Notes under the pieces: model-generated
The model's database searches: none
The model's input: the letters and a program-made list of their open reading frames with translations, nothing else
Told to the model about the DNA's origin: nothing
Translations under genes and position numbers: made by a program
Shown here: piece after piece, positions 43,293 through 52,739 of the stretch
How the letters are laid out: each line of letters starts with the position of its first letter
How positions within the stretch are numbered: position 1 is the stretch's first letter
DNA from: G965205255 sp965205255
Lineage (GTDB): Bacteria > Pseudomonadota > Gammaproteobacteria > Pseudomonadales > Endozoicomonadaceae
NCBI GenBank assembly: GCA_965205255.1
Contig: OZ242051.1
Coordinates: 3,100,001-3,164,000, forward strand
Length of the DNA stretch: 64,000 nucleotides
Direction of reading: 5' to 3'

Positions 43293-46200
43293 ATGAAAGT
43301 CCCTTATTCAGGCTCTAAAGAACCAGTTGCATCGTTTTCTCCAGAAAAAGGAAAGCAAAAATCCAGTCATGAAACTGAAAAAAATAATAATATTTCCTCC
43401 CTGAAAGAACCTAATAAAGCCTTACCAACAAATGATACACAACTATCTGATGTGCAAGCCGCCAAGCTGGAAGATTACAAAATTCAAGTGCTGACAGATT
43501 CCAATAAAACCAGCCCGTCCAAGAGCCCGGATTCATCCTGCCCAACCACCTTACTTTCATCAGCAAAATCTAATGGCGATGATTATTGCTTAGATCGCTC
43601 CCAATTAGGTGGCAAGGGGTTTTTTCTGCAGACTATGCAACAATCAGGAATTCCCGTACCATCATTTGAATGCATTACAACAGAGACAGCCAAAAAAATT
43701 GAAGCGTACTCACTCTCCCTAGCAATTATCAAAACCTTTTTTCCAGACTCAACCTGCACCTGTATTGCCGATATCAAAGAAACCCTTCGTCACAAGCCAC
43801 CTTTAGAACGCAGTGAAGGCATGCGTCAACTGGCTCAATTGCTGAAAAGTGATGCCTTTTATCAATCGATCAGGGAGACAGGTCCGGCTTCTGGTATCAG
43901 AGCTTTGTACAAACAAGTGAGTGCAAGCGGGAATCATCCAGTCATTGCACGCAGCTCAGGTGTGGCCGAAGACCGGTTTGGTGATGCCCAAGCAGGTAAA
44001 TACGACTCATATGTCAAGGGAAAAGAAGACATTGTACAAACATATCTGAAAGTACTTGCCTCCGCCTGGGAAAGTCATGCAAATGCCAGAGGCTCTGTTC
44101 CTGATACTATGGCGGTGATTGTGCAACAATGTGTGAGTTGTCAGATGGGAGGTGTAGCTATGAGCCATACATCTCTGGATGATCAGACCATTCAAATTAC
44201 TTCTGCCCCTGGGCAACCTAAAATTGTTGTGAGCGGGGAGTACGGTGTAACACCCAATATACACAGCATTCATCGTACAGACAAATCATTGTCAACCTTT
44301 CAGCCTGGTAATACCCAATCAACTTTTCTGCTGAAAGAAAATGCTGATGGAGAAGGGTTTTATGAAGAAGCCGTGAGTGTGGAAGAACTTGAACATGTAT
44401 CTTTGTCTGATACGCAAGTTGCGGAGTTAACCGGTTATATTAAGCAACTGGAAGACCAATTGCTGTGTCCTGTGGATGTTGAGTTTGGTATTGACAATAA
44501 TGGCATGATTTTTATTTTACAGGTACGACCCATCACTAAACTATTAGGTGGCATGAATTTTGATATAAATTTCAATGAGCCACCGGTGATGACAGGGCAA
44601 TTACTGGTCAATGAAGGTATGTGTTCCGGTACTCTTTACCATGCTGATGGCCCCAGTAGTCCCCTTCAACCTGGTAATATTATCATCGCTGATCATTTTC
44701 AAGACAGAATGCTAACAGAGGAGTTTTTGCAAAAAGCCAACGGTTTTATTTTCAGGGATGGCGGTCCCAATGACCATGTGGCTATTACGTTACGTCAGGC
44801 AGGTAAGCCTTATTTTATTGCCGGAGAGGGTTTTCATCTGCCTGACCCTAAAAATCCCGATGACATTTACACCATGGCCTGTGGTCAGTTCAAGAGTGAA
44901 ACAAAGTGTGGCTTATGGAAAGGTGATCACACTGGCACTCTTCGACAAAGCATGACTAGCTTACAAGAAAATCAGGGTATACCTGAACTCCAAAACCGCA
45001 CGGCTGTCAGTATTGAACGCAACTGGTCCGATCCTGCAACGACTTTTGAATGGCTTAACAACCAAAATATGAAATTATTAAATTACTTTGCACCTGACGG
45101 CGTATTTTCCCGCTGTCTTTCACCAAAATCAGTGATAGCAATGTCCATGTCAGCCAATCGTCAGCAATTAATACAGGCACTTGAAGAAGAAACTAATGAT
45201 TTTCTGGAAGAAATGCAAGCTTTTCTGGATGGTTATATGGCACTAATGGCCTTTGCCGATGCAGGTGAAAAAGATGCAGAGTTGAAAACGAAAAAACAGG
45301 AGCTCGATACCATAGCAGTGCAACTTAATCGATTATCCAAACAAGTAAAACAACAACTTCAATCAATTACACAACCCTTTCATACTGGCCAAGAGCTTCC
45401 TGATGCCCAAATTGGTTTTGACGCATGGCAGGCACATTGCAACCAGTTAAAAAATTGCCTGCAAACACTCTCGTTGCCAAGAAGCCCGGACGCTATCAAA
45501 AGTTTGCATGACATTATTTTCACCATCCATAGGGATTTTGTTAAGGTATTACCCGAAGTCAGCACTCTCTCAGGTTTAGGACGTGTTTCTAAGCTTGAGG
45601 GTAATCAAAAAATAACAATTGTTGATTTTGTGGATGCGGATCAACCTAGCATGTTAAATTCATCTGTAACAGATGTGCTTGCAAATCTGGACTGTAACCA
45701 TTCCACTGTTGTCAATACAAAAGATGCCTTGATTATCACTACTGCGCTTGGTTATCACAAATGCGTGATTGAAAGCCTTAATCAAGGTGACGGAGGAAAA
45801 GGAAGGACAGTAAGGGTTAAATTTTCTGACAAATTGAATGGTACAGAAGATGGTAAACGTCAGCGGATGTTGTTAGCCTCTCTGGTGATGGAGGCGTTGG
45901 CTAAAACCCCGTTGACCAAAAAAATTAATCCATCGACTCATGACCTTATTATTGAAAATACACATTTGAAATCAGAACAGGCACAAGAAGAAGCCTTATT
46001 GAATGCAATGACCGTTCTCTTTTCTGTAAGAAATTTAGATTTGGACTTAAATCGTCAGGAACTCTATCGAACATCGCTTTCCTTACCCATCATGATTGAA
46101 AAAATACAACAGGGACTTGCTTTATCCGAAAATGCTGAAAGGCTTAAGTTCTTCTTGATTAACAGAGATAACTGCGAACAGTTTGACTATAGTGAAGAAT

Positions 46201-46895
46201 ATACAGGAAATATCCCATTCATAAAATTTTCACAACCCTATGCCACGTTCCATAAATTAGGTATTCAGGCGAAAATATATTTGGAAGAGCAAGAAAAATT
46301 GGAAGAGGAAGAAATATACGAAGGAAAAGCAAGCCCTGCTGAAAAATTACTCTTGATGATGAAAAATAAACCCGAAACAGTTCAACAAAATATATTAATT
46401 CATTTATTAAGTGGCAACGAGAGGAAGTTTATGCCATTTATAAAGCAATATTATCCTGAATATAATAATGCTGATTTTTTAAAACAGGCATTGTCGTTAA
46501 ACACACGAGTAGTTCGTTGCATAGATTCGTCTATACCAGAATATCATGATTGTGTTATTCATGCCTTACAACACGGTAAAGTACGGCCACACTGGATTGC
46601 CAAATCCTCATTGAAAAATCCTTCAATTATGAAATTACTGGTTGCACAAGATGGAGGAAATTTAATTTATGCCCCCAAAGAATTACAAAATGATAAAGAC
46701 ATTGTTCTGACGGCAGTCAAGAAATCAGGTAAAGCTCTAGAATATGCTTCTGATGCACTAAAAGCAGATAAAGAGGTTGTTATGGCTGCTATTATGACAT
46801 CTCCTGATGCTAGATTCCATGCACACAAGAGACTTAAGGAAGATGAAGACATAAAAAAACTGTATTATGACGTTCATAAAGCAAGATTATACTGA
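43293..46895 (+). CDS. PEP-synthase/PPDK-like protein fused to a long helical region with DUF4116
   Basis: Start chosen at ATG 43293, eight bases after AAGGAAAG; a GTG at 43203 has no such site. 1200 residues. After a 75-residue Ser/Lys-rich stretch comes a PPDK_N ATP-grasp domain (GGKG 106-109, RSSGVAED 220-227, QVRPIT 410-415), then a phosphohistidine swivel domain with His495 in GGPNDHVAITLR. The PEP/pyruvate-binding TIM barrel that follows in PEP synthase is missing. Instead about 600 largely helical residues end in DUF4116 repeats (LTAVKKSGKALEYASDALK). It may phosphorylate something other than pyruvate; the target is unknown. DUF4116 is common in protists and amoeba-associated bacteria. 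Confidence 0.85.
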   Translation: MKVPYSGSKEPVASFSPEKGKQKSSHETEKNNNISSLKEPNKALPTNDTQLSDVQAAKLEDYKIQVLTDSNKTSPSKSPDSSCPTTLLSSAKSNGDDYCLDRSQLGGKGFFLQTMQQSGIPVPSFECITTETAKKIEAYSLSLAIIKTFFPDSTCTCIADIKETLRHKPPLERSEGMRQLAQLLKSDAFYQSIRETGPASGIRALYKQVSASGNHPVIARSSGVAEDRFGDAQAGKYDSYVKGKEDIVQTYLKVLASAWESHANARGSVPDTMAVIVQQCVSCQMGGVAMSHTSLDDQTIQITSAPGQPKIVVSGEYGVTPNIHSIHRTDKSLSTFQPGNTQSTFLLKENADGEGFYEEAVSVEELEHVSLSDTQVAELTGYIKQLEDQLLCPVDVEFGIDNNGMIFILQVRPITKLLGGMNFDINFNEPPVMTGQLLVNEGMCSGTLYHADGPSSPLQPGNIIIADHFQDRMLTEEFLQKANGFIFRDGGPNDHVAITLRQAGKPYFIAGEGFHLPDPKNPDDIYTMACGQFKSETKCGLWKGDHTGTLRQSMTSLQENQGIPELQNRTAVSIERNWSDPATTFEWLNNQNMKLLNYFAPDGVFSRCLSPKSVIAMSMSANRQQLIQALEEETNDFLEEMQAFLDGYMALMAFADAGEKDAELKTKKQELDTIAVQLNRLSKQVKQQLQSITQPFHTGQELPDAQIGFDAWQAHCNQLKNCLQTLSLPRSPDAIKSLHDIIFTIHRDFVKVLPEVSTLSGLGRVSKLEGNQKITIVDFVDADQPSMLNSSVTDVLANLDCNHSTVVNTKDALIITTALGYHKCVIESLNQGDGGKGRTVRVKFSDKLNGTEDGKRQRMLLASLVMEALAKTPLTKKINPSTHDLIIENTHLKSEQAQEEALLNAMTVLFSVRNLDLDLNRQELYRTSLSLPIMIEKIQQGLALSENAERLKFFLINRDNCEQFDYSEEYTGNIPFIKFSQPYATFHKLGIQAKIYLEEQEKLEEEEIYEGKASPAEKLLLMMKNKPETVQQNILIHLLSGNERKFMPFIKQYYPEYNNADFLKQALSLNTRVVRCIDSSIPEYHDCVIHALQHGKVRPHWIAKSSLKNPSIMKLLVAQDGGNLIYAPKELQNDKDIVLTAVKKSGKALEYASDALKADKEVVMAAIMTSPDARFHAHKRLKEDEDIKKLYYDVHKARLY

Positions 46896-47300
46896 ATATA
46901 ATAATACTGTTTTTTTAAAGCAGGGGGCTGTCTTTAAATACATAAGTAGTTAAACGCTAATATTCGTCTATATCAGAACATCATGATTGTGTTGTTTATC
47001 CCTTATAACACGGCAAAGGACTCCCACGCTGTATTGCTAATTCCTTATTGGAAAATCTTTTAATTATGAAATTACTGGTTGAACAAGTTGGAGTTAATTT
47101 ATCTGATGCCACTAAAGCATTGCAAAATAGTAAAGACATTGTCCTGACGGCAGTCAAGTCAAAGGGTGCAGCTCTGAGATATGCTTCTGGTGCACTAAAA
47201 GAAGATAAAGATGTTGTTCTGGCTGCTATTACGCAATCTTCTGGTGCCATGGAATATGCACACAAGAGACTTCAGTAAGATGAAGACATAAAAACTATTG
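46896..47300 (+). pseudogene. Decayed tandem duplicate of the 3' end of the preceding gene
   Basis: Sequence from the stop of the preceding gene repeats bases 46461-46880 with substitutions and indels (GAATATAATAATACTG for GAATATAATAATGCTG, GGACATTGTCCTGACGGCAGTCAAG-like runs, split by differences). A 76-codon frame at 47048-47278 still encodes a DUF4116 unit (KDIVLTAVKSKGAALRYASG), ending where AGACTTAAGG became AGACTTCAGTAA. The first part has frameshifts and stops. Probably not expressed as a protein of its own. Confidence 0.8.
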
Positions 47301-47527
47301 CAAACTAGACAGCAAAGTCCATCAGGGAACCTATCATCTTTAAAGCGTAGTTAACTGATAGTCTGTGAAATTTACTCATTTAAATGTCTCAGGTCTGAAA
47401 GAAAAATTATGTATAATTTACCCCCTAAGTTGTTGGGCTGTGTTATTATTGCATCGTTTTAACGATAAGAGTGCTTCAAACCCTTGTAAAACCAAACACA
47501 GAGTTGTTTTGTAACACCGGATTATTC

Positions 47528-48562
47528 ATGTCTAAACGTAAGATTCTACAAGCACCGGTACCGATGAGACTTGTTGGGCCAGTGAGTATTTTTGGCGATG
47601 AAGTCAATGACAAGGTAATGATTCCCTTAGCTACCTATGAAACGCCATTGTGGCCTTCAGTGGGAAGAGGTGCACGGGTTGCTTCTCTTGCAGGTGGGGT
47701 TCGTGTCACAATAATTGACGAACGTATGACCCGCTCCATTCTTTTGGAAGCACCAGATGCCGGTCAGGCTCTTGCCGCCTGGAATAGTCTGAACAAAAGA
47801 AAAGATGAGCTAAACAAAATAGTAAAAGAAACCAGTCGCTATGCTCAATTGATTGATATGCATGTTCAGATTATCGGTAATCTTCTTTATTTGCGGCTTG
47901 AATTTACCACAGGTGATGCTTCAGGCCATAACATGGTTACGCATGCCTCAGAAAATCTTCAGCTATGGATTCAACAACAATATGAAACATTAAAATATTG
48001 TTCTATTTCAGCTAACTATTGCAGTGATAAAAAGGCTACGGCGGTTAACGGTATTCTCGGTCGAGGGAAAAATGTTGTAGCAGAATTATTAATTCCTCGG
48101 CAATTATGTGAACGACGTTTAAAAACAACACCACAAGCCATCTGCAAACTGAACCTTAGAAAAAATATGATTGGCACATTAATTGCTGGTGGGGTTCGTA
48201 GTGCAAACGCACATTTTGCAAATATGTTACTTGCCTTTTATTTAGCCACAGGACAAGATGCAGCTAACATTGTGGAAGGTTCTCAAGGTATTACGCATAC
48301 AGAAGTTCGTAACGATGATTTATATTTTTCAGTTACTCTGCCCAACCTTATTATTGGTACGGTGGGCAATGGTAAAGAACTTGATTTTGTTGCTGAAAAC
48401 CTCAAATTATTGGGTTGCAAAGAAGACAGATATCCCGGTGAAAATGCTCGTCGTTTAGCTGTTATTTGTGCCTGCGCTGTGTTAAGTGGAGAACTTTCAT
48501 TACTTGCCGCTCAAACTAATGAAGGTGAGTTAATGGAGTCACATTTAAGGCTTGAAAGATGA
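47528..48562 (+). CDS. mvaA: HMG-CoA reductase
   Basis: Start set at ATG 47528 (MSKRKIL); a GTG at 47471 would add 19 residues without family similarity. 344 residues, catalysing the NAD(P)H reduction of HMG-CoA to mevalonate. Catalytic residues appear as Glu in ATYETPLW, Lys in NYCSDKKATAV, Asp in GQDAANIVEGS, and His in the terminal ESHLRLER. The GQDAAN and CSDKK forms resemble the class I (eukaryote/archaea-like) pattern, but a class call needs alignment. First gene of the mevalonate operon; its stop overlaps the next start (ATGA). Confidence 0.93.
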   Translation: MSKRKILQAPVPMRLVGPVSIFGDEVNDKVMIPLATYETPLWPSVGRGARVASLAGGVRVTIIDERMTRSILLEAPDAGQALAAWNSLNKRKDELNKIVKETSRYAQLIDMHVQIIGNLLYLRLEFTTGDASGHNMVTHASENLQLWIQQQYETLKYCSISANYCSDKKATAVNGILGRGKNVVAELLIPRQLCERRLKTTPQAICKLNLRKNMIGTLIAGGVRSANAHFANMLLAFYLATGQDAANIVEGSQGITHTEVRNDDLYFSVTLPNLIIGTVGNGKELDFVAENLKLLGCKEDRYPGENARRLAVICACAVLSGELSLLAAQTNEGELMESHLRLER

Positions 48563-49584
48563 CTATTAATCACAGAAAGCTTGAACATATAGAGGTTATC
48601 AGGCAGGATCCTGATACAGACAGAGATTCAAAGTACTTTGATCGCATAAGACTGATCCATCGCGCATTACCGGAACTTGATTTAAGAGAAATTGATCCGA
48701 GCACTACATTTCTTGGGAAAAAAATTTCTTTTCCATTAATTATATCTTCCATGACAGGTGGGGATCACGATTTACTCAAGAAAATCAATAAAAACCTCGC
48801 CATTGCAGCGCAGGCAACACAAGTTGCTATGGCTGTAGGTTCTCAGCGAATTATGTTTGATAACCCAAGAGCACAGGAGAGCTTTACATTACGGCCATTT
48901 GCTCCCACCGTGCCTTTAGCAGGCAATATTGGTGGCGTTCAGCTCAACTATGGATTTACCAGTGAACATTGTCAGAAAGCGGTAGACGTGTTGGAAGCCG
49001 ATGGATTGTACTTGCATCTAAATTCCCTTCAGGAAGCAATACAGCCTGAAGGGAATACCGACTTTTCTGCATTAATAGATAAAATCAGAGTTGTTAATGA
49101 ACAGCTAAACGTACCTATATTGATAAAAGAAGTAGGTTGTGGGATTTCGCCTGAAGATATTAAACTACTTATGTCTGCAAAGGTAAAGTATATTGATCTT
49201 GCAGGGCATGGAGGTACATCATGGAGCCGTATAGAGCATCACAGGCATACGTCAAACCTTAGTCAGGGAATATTGTTTCAAGACTGGGGTATTCCTACTC
49301 CACTCGCTATCAAGATGGCATCTCCTTATGCTTCAGAAGTTAGCTTAATCGCCAGTGGAGGGCTTCGTAACGGTTTGGATATGGTTAAATCTGTTATACT
49401 CGGAGCGCAGTTATGTGGACTGGCTGCTCCGTTTTTAAAAGCTGCTATGCAGTCGGCAGATGATGTTATTCAGAGCATTGAGCATCTGAAACATGCATTT
49501 ACGATTGCAATGTTTTTATTAGGTGCGTCAAATCTTGATTATTTGCGTGGCAACTCTCAACTACTTTTAGATCATGCTGATTGA
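48559..49584 (+). CDS. fni: Type 2 isopentenyl-diphosphate isomerase (FMN)
   Basis: 341 residues. Interconverts IPP and DMAPP with reduced FMN. Family motifs: SSMTGG, AMAVGSQR, LHLNSLQEAIQPEG (metal and substrate site), LIKEVGCGIS, LAGHGGTSW, and the phosphate-binding ASGGLRNGLD. Overlaps mvaA by 4 bases and is followed within 11 bases by mvaS, so it is translated as part of the operon. Confidence 0.95.
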   Translation: MTINHRKLEHIEVIRQDPDTDRDSKYFDRIRLIHRALPELDLREIDPSTTFLGKKISFPLIISSMTGGDHDLLKKINKNLAIAAQATQVAMAVGSQRIMFDNPRAQESFTLRPFAPTVPLAGNIGGVQLNYGFTSEHCQKAVDVLEADGLYLHLNSLQEAIQPEGNTDFSALIDKIRVVNEQLNVPILIKEVGCGISPEDIKLLMSAKVKYIDLAGHGGTSWSRIEHHRHTSNLSQGILFQDWGIPTPLAIKMASPYASEVSLIASGGLRNGLDMVKSVILGAQLCGLAAPFLKAAMQSADDVIQSIEHLKHAFTIAMFLLGASNLDYLRGNSQLLLDHAD

Positions 49585-49595
49585 AACGAGGCATC

Positions 49596-50792
49596 ATGTT
49601 TGTCGGAATAGATGACATCAATTTTTATGCGTCTGATTATTACCTGCCACTTTCTGAGCTTGCGGCACATAACGGAGAAGACCCTGAAAAATACCTGACA
49701 GGTATTGGTCAATACCAAATGGGAATACTTCCTTTAGATGAAGACATTGTCACTATGGCGGCCAATGCTGCGACCCCTTTGGTTTTGGATCATCCGGAAC
49801 GTATTCGTACATTATTGTTTGCTACAGAGAGTGGTATTGATCAGTCAAAATCAGCAGGAATATATGCTCATACACTACTTAACCTTAATGAAAATGTAAG
49901 AATCGTTGAATTAAAGCAGGCCTGTTATAGTGCAACAGCAGCACTGCAAATGGCGTGTGCAATGGTTGCCAGACAACCTGAACATGAGGTGTTAATCCTT
50001 GCTTCTGATGTAGCAAGGTACGGTTTAAATACGCCAGGGGAGCCTACACAAGGGTGTGGTGCTGTCGCCATGCGAATAACCGCAAATCCACGGTTGCTTT
50101 TAGTTAACCCAGAGTTTGGATGCTACAGTGAAGATGTAATGGACTTTTGGCGACCTAACTATCTTGACACTGCACTAGTTAATGGTAAATATTCAACCCA
50201 AATATATCTGAAAGCTTTACGAAATAGCTGGAAAAACTATGTTATTGATGGTGGTAAAACTTACGATAAACTCAGTCGTTTTTGTTATCATCTTCCTTTT
50301 GGAAAAATGGGCGAAAAGGCACATAAAAAACTTGCGGTAACTAATAATGTTCCGCTATCAGATGAAGCTATTTCAAAAATATTAGAGCCAACACTTTTTT
50401 ACAGTCGTCATGTCGGCAACACTTATGCAGCTTCTCTTTATATATGTTTGTTATCTTTAATTGAAAATGATAAGGAAAATCTGGAAAACCAGCATATAGG
50501 TTTATTTAGCTATGGCTCAGGTTGTGTTGGAGAGTTTTTCTCCGTGAGCGTGCAGCCGGGCTATCAACAATTTAGTCGCCAGTCTCAACATGTGGCAAAG
50601 CTTAAGCTGCGAATATCAGTTAACTATGAGAAATACGCCTCTCTATTTAACCATCAGTGGCCTGCTAATGGGGAAACCTTTGTCACACCAAAGCAAACAA
50701 AGGGGCTTTACCGTTTAGAAGCGATTCGAAATCATCAACGTATATATACAAGTAATTCAAATGCTACAGGAGCATCACGCTACTGTTTATGA
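49596..50792 (+). CDS. mvaS: HMG-CoA synthase
   Basis: Start at ATG 49596, four bases after ACGAGG; a TTG at 49581 is in frame but inside the fni stop region. 398 residues. Condenses acetyl-CoA with acetoacetyl-CoA. Catalytic Glu78 (ATESGIDQ), Cys110 (LKQACYSATAALQ) and His232 (FCYHLPFGKMGEKA) sit where the bacterial enzyme has Glu79, Cys111 and His233. Its stop overlaps the next start by 4 bases. Confidence 0.95.
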   Translation: MFVGIDDINFYASDYYLPLSELAAHNGEDPEKYLTGIGQYQMGILPLDEDIVTMAANAATPLVLDHPERIRTLLFATESGIDQSKSAGIYAHTLLNLNENVRIVELKQACYSATAALQMACAMVARQPEHEVLILASDVARYGLNTPGEPTQGCGAVAMRITANPRLLLVNPEFGCYSEDVMDFWRPNYLDTALVNGKYSTQIYLKALRNSWKNYVIDGGKTYDKLSRFCYHLPFGKMGEKAHKKLAVTNNVPLSDEAISKILEPTLFYSRHVGNTYAASLYICLLSLIENDKENLENQHIGLFSYGSGCVGEFFSVSVQPGYQQFSRQSQHVAKLKLRISVNYEKYASLFNHQWPANGETFVTPKQTKGLYRLEAIRNHQRIYTSNSNATGASRYCL

Positions 50793-51823
50793 TGAAAATA
50801 ATAGCACCAGGAAAAATTATTCTTTCTGGAGAGCATAGTGTTGTCTACGGCTCTCCTGCTTTTGCTGTCTCTGTAAATAAGCACACTCACCTGAAGATTA
50901 GCAATAATGATCAGGAAGTAATTTTGCTTGAACTTTCAAACCTGAACATAAAATACAAACGAACCGTTAAAGCTTTGAAGCAGCTTCATCAACAGATGGA
51001 TTCAGACTTTTCTCAACGAATGAATAATAACCCTGATCAAACCGAACCGCTATTACCTGATAGCGGAGCTATGTATTTTTATGCTATCTCTCACTTTTTT
51101 CATGACTACGGTATTGAGCAGGCCAACCTTACAATTACCATTAACTCAGACATACCCATTGGCTCAGGTATGGGTTCTTCTGCTTCTACGTTATCAGCTT
51201 TATACCTTGCATTGTATGAGTATTTTTCCATACCTTTTGATCAGCAATTACTAGCTTTACAAGTAGCTCATGCTGAAAGGTTTCAACATGCGTGCATCAG
51301 TCGTATTGACAGCAACGTTACTGTACTTGGCGGATTTATTAAATTTAATAATAATACCATCAGCAAGATTGATATAACACTGGATAACAACTGGTGGCTT
51401 ATTTACACAGGAATGCCAGAATCATCGACAGGGGAATGCGTTGCCAGTGTTCGCAAGCGTTATTCCATGAGTAGTATTTGGTCTGAATTTAAAGCCGTTA
51501 CTGATAGCTTTGAACAGGCTTTGCATATATCATCAGCTAAACAAACTCACGCTGCAGTTCAAGGCTGTCATCGATTGCTTAACACCATTGGGGTGGTACC
51601 GCAAAAGATTAATTGGTTCATACAAAAACTGGAAGATACTGGATTAATCAGCGCAAAAATTAGTGGTGCCGGAAGTGTAAAAGGAGAAAAAGCAGGTTTA
51701 TTACTCGCCTATGTAAATGATAGCAATGAAGCCAGAAGTTATTTCAAACAGCTTTGTCATGAACAGAGATACACTATGCATCCATTAGTTATAGATTCTC
51801 GGGGAGTACGCCTTTGTGATTAA
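50789..51823 (+). CDS. mvaK1: GHMP kinase, probable mevalonate kinase
   Basis: 344 residues. GHMP fold: substrate motif APGKIILSGEHSVVYGSPA (6-24), ATP loop IGSGMGSSAS (124-133), likely catalytic Asp174 (SRIDSN), and C-terminal KISGAGSVKGEKAGLL. The SGEHSVVYG motif suits mevalonate kinase, but the usual HGxPSGxD motif is degenerate (QHACISRID), so which of the two operon kinases acts on mevalonate and which on its phosphate is not settled. It starts with two Met codons; the first overlaps the mvaS stop. Confidence 0.85.
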   Translation: MMKIIAPGKIILSGEHSVVYGSPAFAVSVNKHTHLKISNNDQEVILLELSNLNIKYKRTVKALKQLHQQMDSDFSQRMNNNPDQTEPLLPDSGAMYFYAISHFFHDYGIEQANLTITINSDIPIGSGMGSSASTLSALYLALYEYFSIPFDQQLLALQVAHAERFQHACISRIDSNVTVLGGFIKFNNNTISKIDITLDNNWWLIYTGMPESSTGECVASVRKRYSMSSIWSEFKAVTDSFEQALHISSAKQTHAAVQGCHRLLNTIGVVPQKINWFIQKLEDTGLISAKISGAGSVKGEKAGLLLAYVNDSNEARSYFKQLCHEQRYTMHPLVIDSRGVRLCD

Positions 51824-52739
51824 AGTCAGCGCACCCGGAAATATTGTTTTATTCGGTGAGCATGCAGTGCTGAAGGGTGAACCTGCTGTTGGTTGCGCTG
51901 TTGATAAAAGAATTGTTGTCACGCTTGTCAGTCGACATGATGATATTATTTTTATTGAGTCGGCTTTAGGAAATTATCAGGCAACTATAACTACTTTGCC
52001 ATCTGATACAAAACACCGGTTTGTTATTGCCATATTGAGGCACTGGAAATCACGATTTAACTATGGTTTTACCATCAAAATTACCTCTGATTTTGTTCAC
52101 ACAGTCGGTCTTGGTTCATCAGCCGCTTTAACAGTGGCTTTAACAGTGGCACTTCATCAATATTTTGATCACTCATTTGATCGGTTTAGAGTGCTTAAAG
52201 AAGCAATTAAAATAATTACTGACGTTCAGGGGTGCGGGTCGGGGTTGGATGCAGCCACCAGTGTTTATGGTGGAATAATTCACTACACTAGTTCACCGAT
52301 AACTGTTTTACCCCTGACTGGTAATCTGCCATTATCACTTTATTACTGTGGATACAAAAAACCGACAACTGAAGTGATATCACTTGTTGCTGAAAAAGCA
52401 AGACGAGCGCCAGTATTGTACAAACAGCTTTACCGGTTAATGGGTAGCTGTACCCGTGAAGCAATTGCTGCTATCAAAAAAAATGATTTGCCTCAGCTTG
52501 GTCTTTGTATGTCTGTTTATCATGGTTTAATGGAGGCTTTGGGTGTATGCGATAAAACACAGGCAGAAATGACTCATACCCTTAATAGCCACAAAGATTT
52601 ATTTGGCGTTAAAATTAGTGGATCTGGGCTGGGTGATTGCTTGGTTACTTTAGGAAAAACGCCATCTAACCTGTTCAAGTCTCACCAGATTCCAATTAGG
52701 GTAACCTCGGCAGGAGTACGCCTTGAACATAAAGCATGA
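51816..52739 (+). CDS. mvaK2: GHMP kinase, probable phosphomevalonate kinase
   Basis: 307 residues from a GTG start overlapping the previous gene by 8 bases. Motifs: APGNIVLFGEHAVLKGEPA, VGLGSSAA (97-104), VQGCGSGLDAATSVYGG with likely catalytic Asp145, and a C-terminal KISGSGLGDCLVTL. It supplies the second kinase step by operon logic. The FGEHAVLKG motif could also fit mevalonate kinase, so the two assignments may be swapped. Confidence 0.8.
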   Translation: MIKVSAPGNIVLFGEHAVLKGEPAVGCAVDKRIVVTLVSRHDDIIFIESALGNYQATITTLPSDTKHRFVIAILRHWKSRFNYGFTIKITSDFVHTVGLGSSAALTVALTVALHQYFDHSFDRFRVLKEAIKIITDVQGCGSGLDAATSVYGGIIHYTSSPITVLPLTGNLPLSLYYCGYKKPTTEVISLVAEKARRAPVLYKQLYRLMGSCTREAIAAIKKNDLPQLGLCMSVYHGLMEALGVCDKTQAEMTHTLNSHKDLFGVKISGSGLGDCLVTLGKTPSNLFKSHQIPIRVTSAGVRLEHKA

